From Arcobacteraceae bacterium (GTDB lineage: Bacteria > Campylobacterota > Campylobacteria > Campylobacterales > Arcobacteraceae): 64,000 bases of DNA. The notes beneath the pieces were generated by a model, which did not search any database, had not been told where the DNA came from, and saw nothing but the letters and a program-made list of their open reading frames with translations. Made by a program: the position numbers and the translations under genes. Location: assembly GCA_028687375.1 (NCBI GenBank), contig JAQUAG010000003.1:91122-155121 (forward strand), given 5' to 3'. This document shows positions 27,003-36,320 of this stretch, piece after piece. Within the stretch, counting starts at the first letter, position 1. Every line of letters starts with the position of its first letter.

Positions 27003-29126
27003 TTACATATAATTTTTTGTAGTTTCTATATTTGTCGATTCTACCTCTTCAATCTCAGTTATTATTTGGTTCCTAGTTCCACCTGTATTTCTCCCTTGAT
27101 TCCTATTTTCTTGATTTTCTCTAAATTGCTCAAATTCTTGATTTGAGTTGTCATTTTGCATCCCAAAATCAAGTGATATATTTGCTTCACTTTGATTAAA
27201 GACTTTCACTAAAGCATTTTGAAGAGTTGATTTATTATCATTAAATGTATCAAGCGTTCCATTTTGTGACATATTTAAACTAATACTTAAACTATTTTCA
27301 CTTTTGTTATTTCTCATCATAATAGTGATACTTCCAAGGTTAAGTGGATCAAGATTAATTTTAAAAGCAGTCACTGGTGGTTTATAGTTCAAATACATAT
27401 TTCGAGCAACATCTGACATAAAGCTTCCCATCGCTTGTTTTGAAGCTATCACTTTTGTGGTAAATGTTTCAACTAAACTTCTTTCAACAGTTACTACTAC
27501 ATCTTTTGCCGTTTTATTTGTATCTTTTTCAGCTGTTTTTATTTCAGATACTTTGTCTTCAATTTGATTGTTACTCTCTTTCTGCAAAAAGATTCTATTT
27601 AAAAAAGATTGTTGACTTTTTATCTCTAGTTCATTTGATTTTAAATTCGACTGTTTGAGTGTTGTTAATGGTGATTCCTCTTCACTATGAACTTCTATTT
27701 TATTTGCTTTCAAATCTAAAGTTTCTGCTGCTTTTTTAACTGTTTTAACTGTATTTTCTCCAGTAGTTAAAATCTCTTTTGTCTCATGTAATTTTTGTTT
27801 TGAAAGAAGTTCAGCTTGAACTTTTTGATTTGATAAAAATACATTTGCCCCAAATTGACCTTTTGGATCCTCAAGTGTTGCTAGTTTTACTTTTTGATCA
27901 ACCTCTTTTTGAACTTTTGTTTTCCCTGTAATACTATCTGATAAAGAGGAGAGTATTTTATCCTCTTTTGTTACATCTTTTTTAGTTTGAATTACTTTTT
28001 CAAGTGTAGTTTTACTCTCAACTTTAATTCCATTTGTAAGCTCTAAAAAAAGTTTTCCAATTCCATCTTCACTTTTAATAACATTTTTAACTTCACTTTG
28101 CTTAGGTTCATTTGTTTTTTCAATATCTGCTGAATCTACAGAAATAGTATCTAAAAGTGATTTTACAATATCACTTGGATTTTGTTTTATCTCCTCTTTT
28201 TGCATAGGTGATTTTGTATTTTGAAGAGATGATATTTTCTCTTCTTTTGAAAGTTCCCCTGTTTTTTTACCAGTTACTAAAATTGTTGCATCTTCTTTGA
28301 TGAGAACTTTTTCTGTTTTTAGAGATTCTGTTTTTAATGTCGTAGTTGATTTGTCATCTGATTTTTTTATTTCGCTAGCTATTGTTGAAGTTGGTATATT
28401 TACTATACTTTTATTATTTTCTTTTGTTTTTAAATCTTTTGAACTCTTCTCATCAATTTTTAAAGGTTCTTTTTTAATATCTTGCATCACTTTATCAAGT
28501 AGTGCCCAAAGTGCTTTACTTGGTTTTTCTACAACAGTATCTTTCTCTAACGTCGTAGGTACTTTAACTTCTAATATTTTCTCTGTTGATTGTTTTATCT
28601 CTTTAGTTGTTTCATTTGTTATTTTTTCAACCACAGATATCGTATTTTGTAATATTGTTTCAGTTGAATTTTTTACTCCAGTTGTTAATTTTTGAGTTCC
28701 TAACTCATCTTTTTTCACTACATCAACACCTACTTTTTGTTCAGGTATTATCTTTATAGGCTCTACTTTAGCTTTCTCTTGTAAAGAACTATTTTTATCA
28801 ACTGTAATAACTTTTGTTTGTACGGTTGATGGATTTTCTGATTTTGTATTTTCACTATTTTGTTGAGATATTATTGTTGACTTTTGTTTGAGGATTTCAG
28901 GTTGAATTTCTTTATTTACAAGAGTTTTTGTAGTTGTATTACTATCTGTACTAACTTGTCTTGATTCAACTATTTTACTATCAACTTTAACTTTTGTATC
29001 TTTGAGTAAACTATCAAAAAGTGACATTCCCTCTTTTTTTGTTTCAACAGTTGATTTTGTGACACTCCCTTTGTTGTCAGTTTGTGTAGTTTGAAAAAGT
29101 TCGCTGTTTAAAATATCACTAGCCAT
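27003..29126 (-). CDS. fliK: Flagellar hook-length control protein FliK (candidate)
   Basis: 707 residues. About 550 residues are low-complexity, Lys/Ser/Thr/Glu-rich and probably disordered, as in FliK rulers. The C-terminal ~110 residues carry the FliK_C-like motif INLDPLNLGSITIMM followed by an amphipathic region. FliK measures the hook and triggers the FlhB switch. Its place beside fliR-flhB supports the call. Length and sequence of the ruler part are poorly conserved in this family. Confidence 0.75.
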   Translation of the reverse strand: MASDILNSELFQTTQTDNKGSVTKSTVETKKEGMSLFDSLLKDTKVKVDSKIVESRQVSTDSNTTTKTLVNKEIQPEILKQKSTIISQQNSENTKSENPSTVQTKVITVDKNSSLQEKAKVEPIKIIPEQKVGVDVVKKDELGTQKLTTGVKNSTETILQNTISVVEKITNETTKEIKQSTEKILEVKVPTTLEKDTVVEKPSKALWALLDKVMQDIKKEPLKIDEKSSKDLKTKENNKSIVNIPTSTIASEIKKSDDKSTTTLKTESLKTEKVLIKEDATILVTGKKTGELSKEEKISSLQNTKSPMQKEEIKQNPSDIVKSLLDTISVDSADIEKTNEPKQSEVKNVIKSEDGIGKLFLELTNGIKVESKTTLEKVIQTKKDVTKEDKILSSLSDSITGKTKVQKEVDQKVKLATLEDPKGQFGANVFLSNQKVQAELLSKQKLHETKEILTTGENTVKTVKKAAETLDLKANKIEVHSEEESPLTTLKQSNLKSNELEIKSQQSFLNRIFLQKESNNQIEDKVSEIKTAEKDTNKTAKDVVVTVERSLVETFTTKVIASKQAMGSFMSDVARNMYLNYKPPVTAFKINLDPLNLGSITIMMRNNKSENSLSISLNMSQNGTLDTFNDNKSTLQNALVKVFNQSEANISLDFGMQNDNSNQEFEQFRENQENRNQGRNTGGTRNQIITEIEEVESTNIETTKNYM

Positions 29127-29145
29127 AATTATTTAACTTTCAATC

Positions 29146-29613
29146 TTATGATTTTAAAATATCTATTGTTTTAGTATCGATAGATTTTTGTGTTTGAAAT
29201 GAAGATAAATTTGCTTCGTAACTTCTCATAGCTTCCATTAAATCAGTCATCTCAACCACTGGATTGATATCTGGATACGCTACATATCCATCTTTATTTG
29301 CATCTGGATGTTCTGGTTCATATCGTAAAATTGGTTTATTTTTAGCATCCACTATCTCTTTGATACCAACACCAATATTTGGAGTTTGAAAGCTTTCTTT
29401 ATTTTTTGTCGCTGTTGTTGGATTTTGTTTCTCTAGTTCTTTTTGCTTATCAAGTAAAATTTCTTGAAATATAACATTTTGTTTTTGGTAAGGACCACCA
29501 TCTTTTCCATGAGTTGTTTGTGCATTTGCAATATTTGCACTTACTACATTGATTCTTGTTCTTTGTGCTGCCATTCCAGATGTAGCTACATTATATCCAT
29601 CAAATAAACCCAT
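29146..29613 (-). CDS. flgC: Flagellar proximal rod protein FlgC
   Basis: 155 residues. The N-terminal rod motif is SGMAAQRTRINVVSANIANAQT; the C-terminal flg_bbr block has MEAMRSYEANLSSFQ. It forms part of the rod. flgB, normally just upstream of flgC, is absent here. AAAGGGG precedes the ATG. Confidence 0.95.
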   Translation of the reverse strand: MGLFDGYNVATSGMAAQRTRINVVSANIANAQTTHGKDGGPYQKQNVIFQEILLDKQKELEKQNPTTATKNKESFQTPNIGVGIKEIVDAKNKPILRYEPEHPDANKDGYVAYPDINPVVEMTDLMEAMRSYEANLSSFQTQKSIDTKTIDILKS

Positions 29614-29653
29614 TTTATCCCCTTTGTATTTTGTTTCTATCTAATATTGTGCT

Positions 29654-29716
29654 TTAAAATATTTTAGAGTGATGCAGGACTAAGTAACTCAAATCACGCT
29701 AAGATACTTTAGAGTG
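29654..29716 (-). repeat. Imperfect direct repeats between fliE and flgC
   Basis: On the minus strand CACTCTAAAATATTTTAA and CACTCTAAAGTATCTTAG match at 15 of 18 positions. They lie at 29654-29671 and 29699-29716, 45 bp apart, in the 118-nt gap upstream of flgC. This is the largest spacer in the export/rod part of the island and a possible regulator site. Confidence 0.45.
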
Positions 29717-29731
29717 CAAACTAGCAATATT

Positions 29732-30043
29732 TTAAACTTGCATTCTCATTACTTCTTTGTAAGCATTCAGTGCTTTATTTTTCACTTCAAGTGCTAATTT
29801 TAAACTAAGTTCCGCTTCTTCAATTTGTTGCACTGCTTTTTGTAAATTTTCAACTTTACCTGTTGCTATTTGTTCCATTGCGTTGTAAGCAGTCACTTGT
29901 GTTTTATTTACCTCACCAATAGATTTAGTAAGTATCGAACCGAAACTTTCCCCTTCTTGCTCATCTGCTGCATTGAGTACTGGAGAAAAAAGTTTATCTG
30001 TTTCAAGTCCTTTGATTGAACTCATTATTTCGCCAAGTTTCAT
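29732..30043 (-). CDS. fliE: Flagellar hook-basal body protein FliE
   Basis: 103 residues. The conserved FliE C-terminal part reads VQQIEEAELSLKLALEVKNKALNAYKEVMRMQV within its longer helix. FliE joins the MS ring/export gate to the rod. The ATG has AAAAAGGAG upstream. flgC follows after 118 nt. Confidence 0.93.
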   Translation of the reverse strand: MKLGEIMSSIKGLETDKLFSPVLNAADEQEGESFGSILTKSIGEVNKTQVTAYNAMEQIATGKVENLQKAVQQIEEAELSLKLALEVKNKALNAYKEVMRMQV

Positions 30044-30062
30044 CTATAACTCCTTTTTAAAA

Positions 30063-30395
30063 TCATACTTCATTTAGTGTTTTTTGAGACTTTATTTTTG
30101 TTTGTTGTAAACTTAAATCATTAAGTAAACCATTTATTCTTGAGGAAACTTCCCCCAATTCAATCGATTCTTTTTTATGATCAAAATCATAGAGTAAAAT
30201 AATAAGGGCAATCATCATATGAGCAATCCCTTTAAAAGCTATTGTTGAGAAAATCACTCCAAATAACATCTCAATAGGAGTGTACAAATCAGCATTTATA
30301 GTAAAAAAAATCACCACAGCAAAAAATGCTGTCGCTACATATGTATCGATAATTTTACTTCTTAGTACTTTATTTGAAAATTCTTCAACTAACAC
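30063..30395 (-). CDS. Small two-helix membrane protein in flagellar island, unknown
   Basis: 110 residues. Two hydrophobic segments (YVATAFFAVVIFFTI and MLFGVIFSTIAFKGIAHMM-type) are followed by a charged cytoplasmic-type tail. It directly follows flhG (start abuts its stop) and precedes fliE. In many polar flagellates this slot holds fliA; this protein shows no sigma-factor features. Not recognised. Confidence 0.6.
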   Translation of the reverse strand: MLVEEFSNKVLRSKIIDTYVATAFFAVVIFFTINADLYTPIEMLFGVIFSTIAFKGIAHMMIALIILLYDFDHKKESIELGEVSSRINGLLNDLSLQQTKIKSQKTLNEV

Positions 30396-31223
30396 TTACG
30401 ATATCTCTTTTACTAAACTATTTACTATATTATTCAAGTCAAAACTTGAAGCACTACTATCAAACTCTTTTACAAACAATTTTCGAAGTCTTCCTGTTGT
30501 AGCAATATTCAAATCAACAGAAATATTTCCAATATATTTTACCATAAAAAGTTTGTTTAATTTATTTTTTGTAGCTAAATCTTTTAAAGATTTTGTAATT
30601 GTTTCTCCAATTTTATAGTTTGGGGTTTGATTGAAAAGTAAAAAAAGTTTTTCTTTTGTTTGACTGAGCATTTTTATAAGTGCATAGACATCAGTTAAAG
30701 CACTTGGATCGGTTGTAGTAACCGCTATAATCTCATCTGAAACTTCTAAAAACTCTTGTACATATTCATTAAGTCCAGCACCAGTATCCAATAATATAAC
30801 ATCATAAGTATCAAGAGCCACTATATCTTTTATAATTCTTGAATAAACAAAAGAGGACTTATTCTGTCCATATTGGTAACCACTTTTACCAGCACATAAT
30901 GAGATGTTTTTATATGGTGTATCTAAAATAACCTCATCTAAAGTAAGACCTCTTTCAATATAATCATAAAAACTTGCATTTGGTTTCACATTAAAAAGAA
31001 TTTGCATATTTGCTAAACCAATATCAGCATCAAAAACTAACACTTTTTTTCCGTATAAAGCAAGTAAATAGGCCATATTTGCACTAATTGTAGATTTTCC
31101 CACTCCACCTTTACCTGAAGTAATAGCAATCACTTTCGTTTTTGAACTCTTTTTACTATTTAATTTATACTCATTTGTAAGATGAATCAGCTGCGCAGCT
31201 TGAGTTGAAATGGTGTCAAACAT
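30396..31223 (-). CDS. flhG: MinD-like ATPase FlhG, flagellar number regulator
   Basis: 275 residues. The deviant Walker A is GKGGVGKST, with VFDADIGLANMQILF and LDTGAGLNEYVQ as in MinD/FlhG. It restrains flagellar number and, in Campylobacter, also influences division placement. It starts 1 nt after the flhF stop, the conserved flhF-flhG pair. Confidence 0.92.
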   Translation of the reverse strand: MFDTISTQAAQLIHLTNEYKLNSKKSSKTKVIAITSGKGGVGKSTISANMAYLLALYGKKVLVFDADIGLANMQILFNVKPNASFYDYIERGLTLDEVILDTPYKNISLCAGKSGYQYGQNKSSFVYSRIIKDIVALDTYDVILLDTGAGLNEYVQEFLEVSDEIIAVTTTDPSALTDVYALIKMLSQTKEKLFLLFNQTPNYKIGETITKSLKDLATKNKLNKLFMVKYIGNISVDLNIATTGRLRKLFVKEFDSSASSFDLNNIVNSLVKEIS

Positions 31224-31224
31224 C

Positions 31225-32382
31225 TTATTTTTTTAGCTTCTTTGGTATTTTTTGTTCCATAAAACAATCAATAAGATAAGTGTCTTCTGCTGTTATCAAA
31301 TCATCTGGTACATTTTGACCAATGGAAAGATAACTGATTGATTTTTTAATTTTATAGGCAAATGAGATAATATTTCCAAAACTTCTCGTTTCATCTAATT
31401 TAGTAAATAAAATATTATTAATGCCCAATATCGAATACTGGTCATATATTTCAAAGAGATCATTCTTTTTCACATTTGCAGGAAGTACCAAAATTTTTTC
31501 TATCTCAATCTCTTGTAACCTATTTTGATACTCATTAATCGACTCTATTTTTTCAATATCATACTGGCTACTTCCAGCTGTATCAATTAAAATATAGTGG
31601 CAATCTTGCAATCTTAAAATTGCTTCAACTAAGTCTTCACTTTTTTTCACTATCTCAAGTGGTAACCTCATAATATTTGCATAAGCCTTAAGTTGCTCAA
31701 TAGCACCAACTCTAAATGAATCTAAAGTGATAATCCCAACTTTATATTCCATTCCCATTTTATATGCATATCTTGCCGCTAATTTTGCTATTGTTGTCGT
31801 TTTTCCTACCCCAGTAGGTCCTACAAACATCATAACTTTTCGCTGATGTACTCTCATTGGAACTTCAAATTTTATAGGTATCATTCTTCTTAAAATAAGT
31901 TTAAAAAAGTCATTTATCTTCTGCTCATTTGATTTCATTGATAAAGGAAGTTGAGTAATTGTCTTTTTTAAAATAGTATAAGTCATCTCTTCATCAAAAT
32001 CATTTTTTTCAAATAATTTATATATATCGATAAATTCAGAAGGAACAACTAAGTCATAAAGTTTACTCTTTGGTTCCCAAAGAGTTTTTTGAACTTTTTT
32101 TATCTCCTCTTGCATTTGTAAAATCTCAGCTCTAAAATCATAAAACTGAGGACTTAAATCTATTTTATCATTTGTAGTTGGTTTTACTTGAACTTTATGT
32201 CTAAATTGATCCTCATCTTTGTCTTCTTCAAGTGCGATAAGAATCTCATACATATCTTTCCCGTTTGTTCTTTTGTCAGATATCTTTTTTGTACTAATTA
32301 CAATCCCATCATCACCACATTCTTTAAGTGCATTTTGTAAAGCTTGTGTAGGAGTTTCACCTAAAAAAGAGAGTGTTTTCAT
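31225..32382 (-). CDS. flhF: SRP-like GTPase FlhF, flagellar placement
   Basis: 385 residues. A divergent basic N-terminal region is followed by an NG GTPase domain with GPTGVGKTTTIAKLAA, IDTAGSSQYD and TKLDETRSFG. FlhF places the flagellum at the pole and in Campylobacter affects flagellar gene expression. It lies 3 nt after the FlgA-like gene. Confidence 0.93.
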   Translation of the reverse strand: MKTLSFLGETPTQALQNALKECGDDGIVISTKKISDKRTNGKDMYEILIALEEDKDEDQFRHKVQVKPTTNDKIDLSPQFYDFRAEILQMQEEIKKVQKTLWEPKSKLYDLVVPSEFIDIYKLFEKNDFDEEMTYTILKKTITQLPLSMKSNEQKINDFFKLILRRMIPIKFEVPMRVHQRKVMMFVGPTGVGKTTTIAKLAARYAYKMGMEYKVGIITLDSFRVGAIEQLKAYANIMRLPLEIVKKSEDLVEAILRLQDCHYILIDTAGSSQYDIEKIESINEYQNRLQEIEIEKILVLPANVKKNDLFEIYDQYSILGINNILFTKLDETRSFGNIISFAYKIKKSISYLSIGQNVPDDLITAEDTYLIDCFMEQKIPKKLKK

Positions 32383-32385
32383 ATT

Positions 32386-32763
32386 TTACATTCCATTCTT
32401 GTCTATTTTTTCAATTGTTCCATCTTGGGTTTTTACTTTGATATATTTATCTGTTTCCCCAATAAATTCACCACTTCTTTCGATTACGATATTTCCAAAA
32501 TCAAATTTTATTTTATAATTTGGTGCTACTTCAACATCTTTTGTACATATTGGAGTATTTTTTATAATATGTCTTTTGGCGATATATTCATCTTCTAATA
32601 GTTTCAACTTATCAAATTTTGTACAATAAGTTCGCTTATCACTATTTATATCTTGAAGTTCGTCAAAATTTAAATATTCTTTATATTTTATATCTTTAGG
32701 GGAAACTAATGCACTTTCACCAAAAAGATATGTAGCTAGAAACAAAAAGAAAATAGCTCTCAT
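32386..32763 (-). CDS. Short secreted protein, FlgA-like candidate (P-ring assembly)
   Basis: 125 residues with a signal peptide (MRAIFFLFLATYLFGESA). The C-terminal half resembles the FlgA/SAF pattern: KRHIIKNTPICTKDVEV, then IKFDFGNIVIERSGEFIG, then DKYIKVKTQDGTIEK. FlgA is a periplasmic chaperone for FlgI. At 125 residues it is much shorter than most FlgA proteins, so this is a tentative call supported by position. Confidence 0.5.
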   Translation of the reverse strand: MRAIFFLFLATYLFGESALVSPKDIKYKEYLNFDELQDINSDKRTYCTKFDKLKLLEDEYIAKRHIIKNTPICTKDVEVAPNYKIKFDFGNIVIERSGEFIGETDKYIKVKTQDGTIEKIDKNGM

Positions 32764-33140
32764 TAAGCTCTTACCTCAAATAGCATACCACCATTTTGCT
32801 CTGTAATCTCATCAATTATCTGTCTATACATCTCTTTAACAGGAAGTACAATTGAAGCTAATTTTCCATTCAATTCATAAAGTTCTCTCAAATGAAATTC
32901 TAATAAATTCACATCATCTCTAAAAAGATTTATATCAACTCCATTACTCATCTCTTCTACTAAAATTTGATTAAGACGTTTTTGTGATTCACCTATTTGC
33001 GTCATCAAATCAAGTTTCATATCGTTTCTTTCAAGAAGCTTTTCATGATTTGCATTTTTAACATCTTGAATATCTTCTTTAATAGCATCTTTAAGTGCTA
33101 CTGCTAAATTAATCATATGATTTACTTGACTTTTTATCAT
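32763..33140 (-). CDS. Helical protein, FlgN-like chaperone candidate
   Basis: 125 residues, almost entirely charged helix (IKSQVNHMINLAVALKDAI, LERNDMKLDLMTQIGESQ). Size, helical form and place right after flgJ fit FlgN, the chaperone for the hook-filament junction proteins FlgK and FlgL. Start and stop overlap both neighbours by a few bases, showing tight coupling. No diagnostic motif proves it. Confidence 0.5.
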   Translation of the reverse strand: MIKSQVNHMINLAVALKDAIKEDIQDVKNANHEKLLERNDMKLDLMTQIGESQKRLNQILVEEMSNGVDINLFRDDVNLLEFHLRELYELNGKLASIVLPVKEMYRQIIDEITEQNGGMLFEVRA

Positions 33141-33451
33141 CTGATACCTTTCTCTTTTTCACTTAAAAACTGAAATAACATCGTACTTAAACCTAAACTT
33201 CCAGCACTTTGTTTTGATAAACTTTCAGTATACATCCCTTTTATGATTTCACTTCCAGTTCCTTCACCTGCAACATTTGTATTTTTCAATGAAATATCCA
33301 TAAACTGTTGCATAAAAAAAGCTTCAAAATCGTTGCAAACTTTTTTGAGTTCTTTTCCATTTTTGGTATGTTTAAGGTCATTAACTGCTTTAGTCTCTTT
33401 ATTGCTACTATTTAACATAGAAACATTAAATTCATTCATCCCTGCATCCAT
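33137..33451 (-). CDS. flgJ: Rod-binding protein FlgJ, single-domain form
   Basis: 104 residues. The FlgJ rod-binding domain reads KVCNDFEAFFMQQFMDISL, GTGSEIIKGMYTESLS and LGLSTMLFQFL. The C-terminal muramidase domain of enteric FlgJ is absent, as is usual in Campylobacterota. It scaffolds rod assembly. Confidence 0.85.
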   Translation of the reverse strand: MDAGMNEFNVSMLNSSNKETKAVNDLKHTKNGKELKKVCNDFEAFFMQQFMDISLKNTNVAGEGTGSEIIKGMYTESLSKQSAGSLGLSTMLFQFLSEKEKGIR

Positions 33452-33460
33452 TTTAAACTC

Positions 33461-34258
33461 CTAATTTCCTACTCTATCGAAAAAATTACTCTCTTTTAGT
33501 CCAGATTCTTTTACATTACTCGTTACAAATTTTAATTCAACTCTTCTATTTTCTAGCGTATTATCACTTTTTGGTCTATATGAACCATAAGCAGAAACTT
33601 TTAATCTACTTGGTTCTATTTTATTTTTGATTAACTCTTTTACTATAGAGATTGACCTAAGAGCGGATAAATCCCAACCATCTCTTGGAATCCCACCACC
33701 TTTTATAGTCTCTTCTACACTAGAATGTCCAACAATTTCAATATCCATCTTATCTTCCATTGTTCGAACAACTCTAGCAATCTTTGTTAAAAATTTAGTA
33801 GCTTGATCATTTTGGATTGCATATTCACCATCACCAAACATCAAAGAAGCTGGAATATCCATAGTATACTCATTATTATCTTTTGTAACTACCACAACAT
33901 CAGGTGTTTCTTGTGAATCTGTTGCTTCATTGTAAGCTTGAGCTATCTCATCAAGTGCTTCAATCATTGCTCCATTATCATTTCCAGCCCCTGCATCACC
34001 TTCATTTCCAGCTTCGCTTGCATCCATATTTTCTGCAGCCAACTTCTCTTTCTCTGCAGCAGCCGTATCTTCGGCACCTTCAAGAAATCCCATACTTCTT
34101 TTCATGATTTCAAAATACTCTTCAACTTTTTTCTTATCCATTGTAGCCATAGAAAGGAGCAGGATAAAGAAACAAAGGAGGAGTGACATAAGGTCACCAA
34201 ACTGAACTAGCCAACCTGGTAAACACTTAGGACATTCTGGACATTTATCTTTACCCAT
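33461..34258 (-). CDS. motB: Flagellar stator protein MotB
   Basis: 265 residues. A cytoplasmic CPECPKC cluster (6-12) precedes a TM helix with the proton-carrying Asp22 (QFGDLMSLLLCFF). A flexible Ala/Glu linker leads to an OmpA-like peptidoglycan-binding domain with IEIVGHSSVEE and ENRRVELKF. It anchors the MotA ring to the wall. It starts 3 nt after motA. Confidence 0.95.
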   Translation of the reverse strand: MGKDKCPECPKCLPGWLVQFGDLMSLLLCFFILLLSMATMDKKKVEEYFEIMKRSMGFLEGAEDTAAAEKEKLAAENMDASEAGNEGDAGAGNDNGAMIEALDEIAQAYNEATDSQETPDVVVVTKDNNEYTMDIPASLMFGDGEYAIQNDQATKFLTKIARVVRTMEDKMDIEIVGHSSVEETIKGGGIPRDGWDLSALRSISIVKELIKNKIEPSRLKVSAYGSYRPKSDNTLENRRVELKFVTSNVKESGLKESNFFDRVGN

Positions 34259-34261
34259 TAA

Positions 34262-35011
34262 TTAAACCTGAGGCAGTATAGCATTAAGCTTCATTTTAAT
34301 ATTTCCGATAGATTCCCCACTAGAAATCATAACAGCACCTTGAATCGTAATCTGGTGAGCTATCATCTCAACACTATGTTTATTACCCAACTTTGCTTCA
34401 AAAACGCCTGCAAACCCAGTACCAATCAAAGCACCATACAATGTAGTAAGTAAGGCAACAGCCATCGCTGGTCCAACGGCAGATGGATCTGAAAGATTTG
34501 CAAGCATCGCAACAAGCCCTACAAGTGTCCCAATCATCCCCATCGCTCCAGCCGTTCCACCAATAGATCCAAACATTCCAATCATTGTTTTGTGTCTATT
34601 TTCCATATGCTCTAACTTTGTTTCCATTAAAGCTTCTATAACATCTGGCTTTGTATTATCCACAAGTAAAGCAAACGCTTCTTTAAAAAATGGATTTTTC
34701 TCCTCCATAATTTTTTGTTCAACTGACATAACACCATTTTTTTTAATCTCAGTTGCATAAAAAATAATTTTTTCGATGAGTTCTGGAGTTGATTCAACTT
34801 TTACCATGTTCATACCAACACCACAAGCTTTTCCAAATTGCTTTAAATCTGATCCTTCGTATTGAGCCATTGTAACAGCAATAGCACCACCAAAAACGAT
34901 AATAACAGAAGGGATATCTATATAAGCACCGAATCCAGCACCACCAAGGATAATAGCTAGTGCTACGAGTCCCCAAAGACCAGCTAATCCACCTGCGGTT
35001 GTTTTATCCAT
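34262..35011 (-). CDS. motA: Flagellar stator protein MotA
   Basis: 249 residues with four TM helices (for example LWGLVALAIILGGAGFGAYI and GAMGMIGTLVGLVAMLANL). The cytoplasmic loop carries charged residues that contact FliG. With MotB it makes the proton channel that drives rotation. Confidence 0.95.
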   Translation of the reverse strand: MDKTTAGGLAGLWGLVALAIILGGAGFGAYIDIPSVIIVFGGAIAVTMAQYEGSDLKQFGKACGVGMNMVKVESTPELIEKIIFYATEIKKNGVMSVEQKIMEEKNPFFKEAFALLVDNTKPDVIEALMETKLEHMENRHKTMIGMFGSIGGTAGAMGMIGTLVGLVAMLANLSDPSAVGPAMAVALLTTLYGALIGTGFAGVFEAKLGNKHSVEMIAHQITIQGAVMISSGESIGNIKMKLNAILPQV

Positions 35012-35023
35012 ACCTTTTTGCCT

Positions 35024-35905
35024 CTATAACTCTAATTTTTTTTCACCGATATTTTTGATTTTTACACCAAATCTACCTTCAACAATAACCGCTTCACCTT
35101 CACCAACCTTAACTCCATTAATAAGAATATCTAGTGGTTCATTTACCATCTGTTCTAATTCAATGATATGACCAACATCCCAATTTACTATATCTTTTAA
35201 GAGAAATGTTTTTAAACCAAGCCTTACACTAAATCTCAATTTTACACCAAAAAGAAGTTTAAGGTTTTCTGTCGATTCATCACCTAAAAGTGCCAATACT
35301 GAAGCAGCAGCCCCCTTAGGTGCTGGACTATTTTTACCTTTTGTGGGTAATTCATCTTCCTCTTCTTCATCAATAATCTCTTCACCATTAACAATTTTTT
35401 CAACAAAAGGGAGTAAATTTTTATCAAATTGTAAAAATAAACTCACTAAATCTTTATTAAAATTAAAATCAAATCTGTATAAATTATTTAATTCTGGTAA
35501 TGAAGTAATTTGTTTTATCGAAGCATCTTTTTGAGAGAACGATACCCCTTTTAAGTCTGTAAAATCTTGAGCATTAATGGTAGTTGATAAACTACCAGAG
35601 ATAGTACTAATAATCTCTTTGGCAGCATCAAGTATCTCATCGTCAATTGAAGCTTTTAACTCACCAATGCCACCAAGCATAAAGTATTCAAATTTTGTAG
35701 AGATTAGCGTTGGTAAATAATATGTTATTTCACTTTTTACTCCACTTTTAGAATCCATAGCTACAACAACAACGATAGATTGTTCTGTATCTATTTCACT
35801 TTTAGAAGCTAACTTAACACCTTCTATAGAAGAGCTTATAGATAATAAACTTTCAAAAGTATTTTTAAATTCATTATTTATAATATTTGATATATCAGAT
35901 GCCAC
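35024..35905 (-). CDS. fliY: Flagellar switch protein FliY (FliN/CheC-like)
   Basis: 293 residues. The N-terminal ~170 residues look CheC-like. An acidic/Pro linker (EEEEEDELPTKGKNSPAPKG) leads to a C-terminal SpoA (FliN) domain: FGVKLRFSVRLGLKTFLLKD and VDxxxNGVKVGEGEAVIVEG-type blocks. It belongs to the C-ring and may dephosphorylate CheY, as in other FliY proteins. A separate FliN is encoded at 43078-43365; both are typical of this phylum. Confidence 0.82.
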   Translation of the reverse strand: MASDISNIINNEFKNTFESLLSISSSIEGVKLASKSEIDTEQSIVVVVAMDSKSGVKSEITYYLPTLISTKFEYFMLGGIGELKASIDDEILDAAKEIISTISGSLSTTINAQDFTDLKGVSFSQKDASIKQITSLPELNNLYRFDFNFNKDLVSLFLQFDKNLLPFVEKIVNGEEIIDEEEEDELPTKGKNSPAPKGAAASVLALLGDESTENLKLLFGVKLRFSVRLGLKTFLLKDIVNWDVGHIIELEQMVNEPLDILINGVKVGEGEAVIVEGRFGVKIKNIGEKKLEL

Positions 35906-35919
35906 TTTTTACCTCAGTG

Positions 35920-36237
35920 TTAATTTTTTTGTAATTCGTTATCAAGAGACTCTTGAAGATGAGCTTTAAGCCTCATTATTTGGTCTGTTGGAAATTGATA
36001 ATCAACACCTTCTTTTGAAACTCGCACAAAAAACTCTTTAGACTCTGTATCAAATCCAAATTTTACATTATCAAGTAAAACCTCTTTTTGATCCTTTGCT
36101 TTTAGTTGGTTGTCGGCATTTTTATATTGTTCATCCGGCTGAATAGTATGTTCTTTATCGACTGAAGCTATTTTACTTAACTTTTCAACATGCTCTACTT
36201 TTGACTGATCCATGATTTCTAATCTACCTAATTGCAT
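35920..36237 (-). CDS. FlaG-family protein (candidate)
   Basis: 105 residues from the ATG at 36237, chosen because AGGAGG lies just upstream; the ATG at 36267 has no such site. The N-terminal half is polar. The C-terminal part, VKFGFDTESKEFFVRVSKE then YQFPTDQIMRLKAHLQ, matches the FlaG pattern. FlaG influences filament length in Campylobacter. The short family makes the call moderate. Confidence 0.6.
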   Translation of the reverse strand: MQLGRLEIMDQSKVEHVEKLSKIASVDKEHTIQPDEQYKNADNQLKAKDQKEVLLDNVKFGFDTESKEFFVRVSKEGVDYQFPTDQIMRLKAHLQESLDNELQKN

Positions 36238-36320
36238 TTTGTCCTCCTCATAGTTTTTAAATTTCACTAGATTATATCAAAATATAAATAAATCACACTG
36301 TAAATGAAGATAAAATATTT

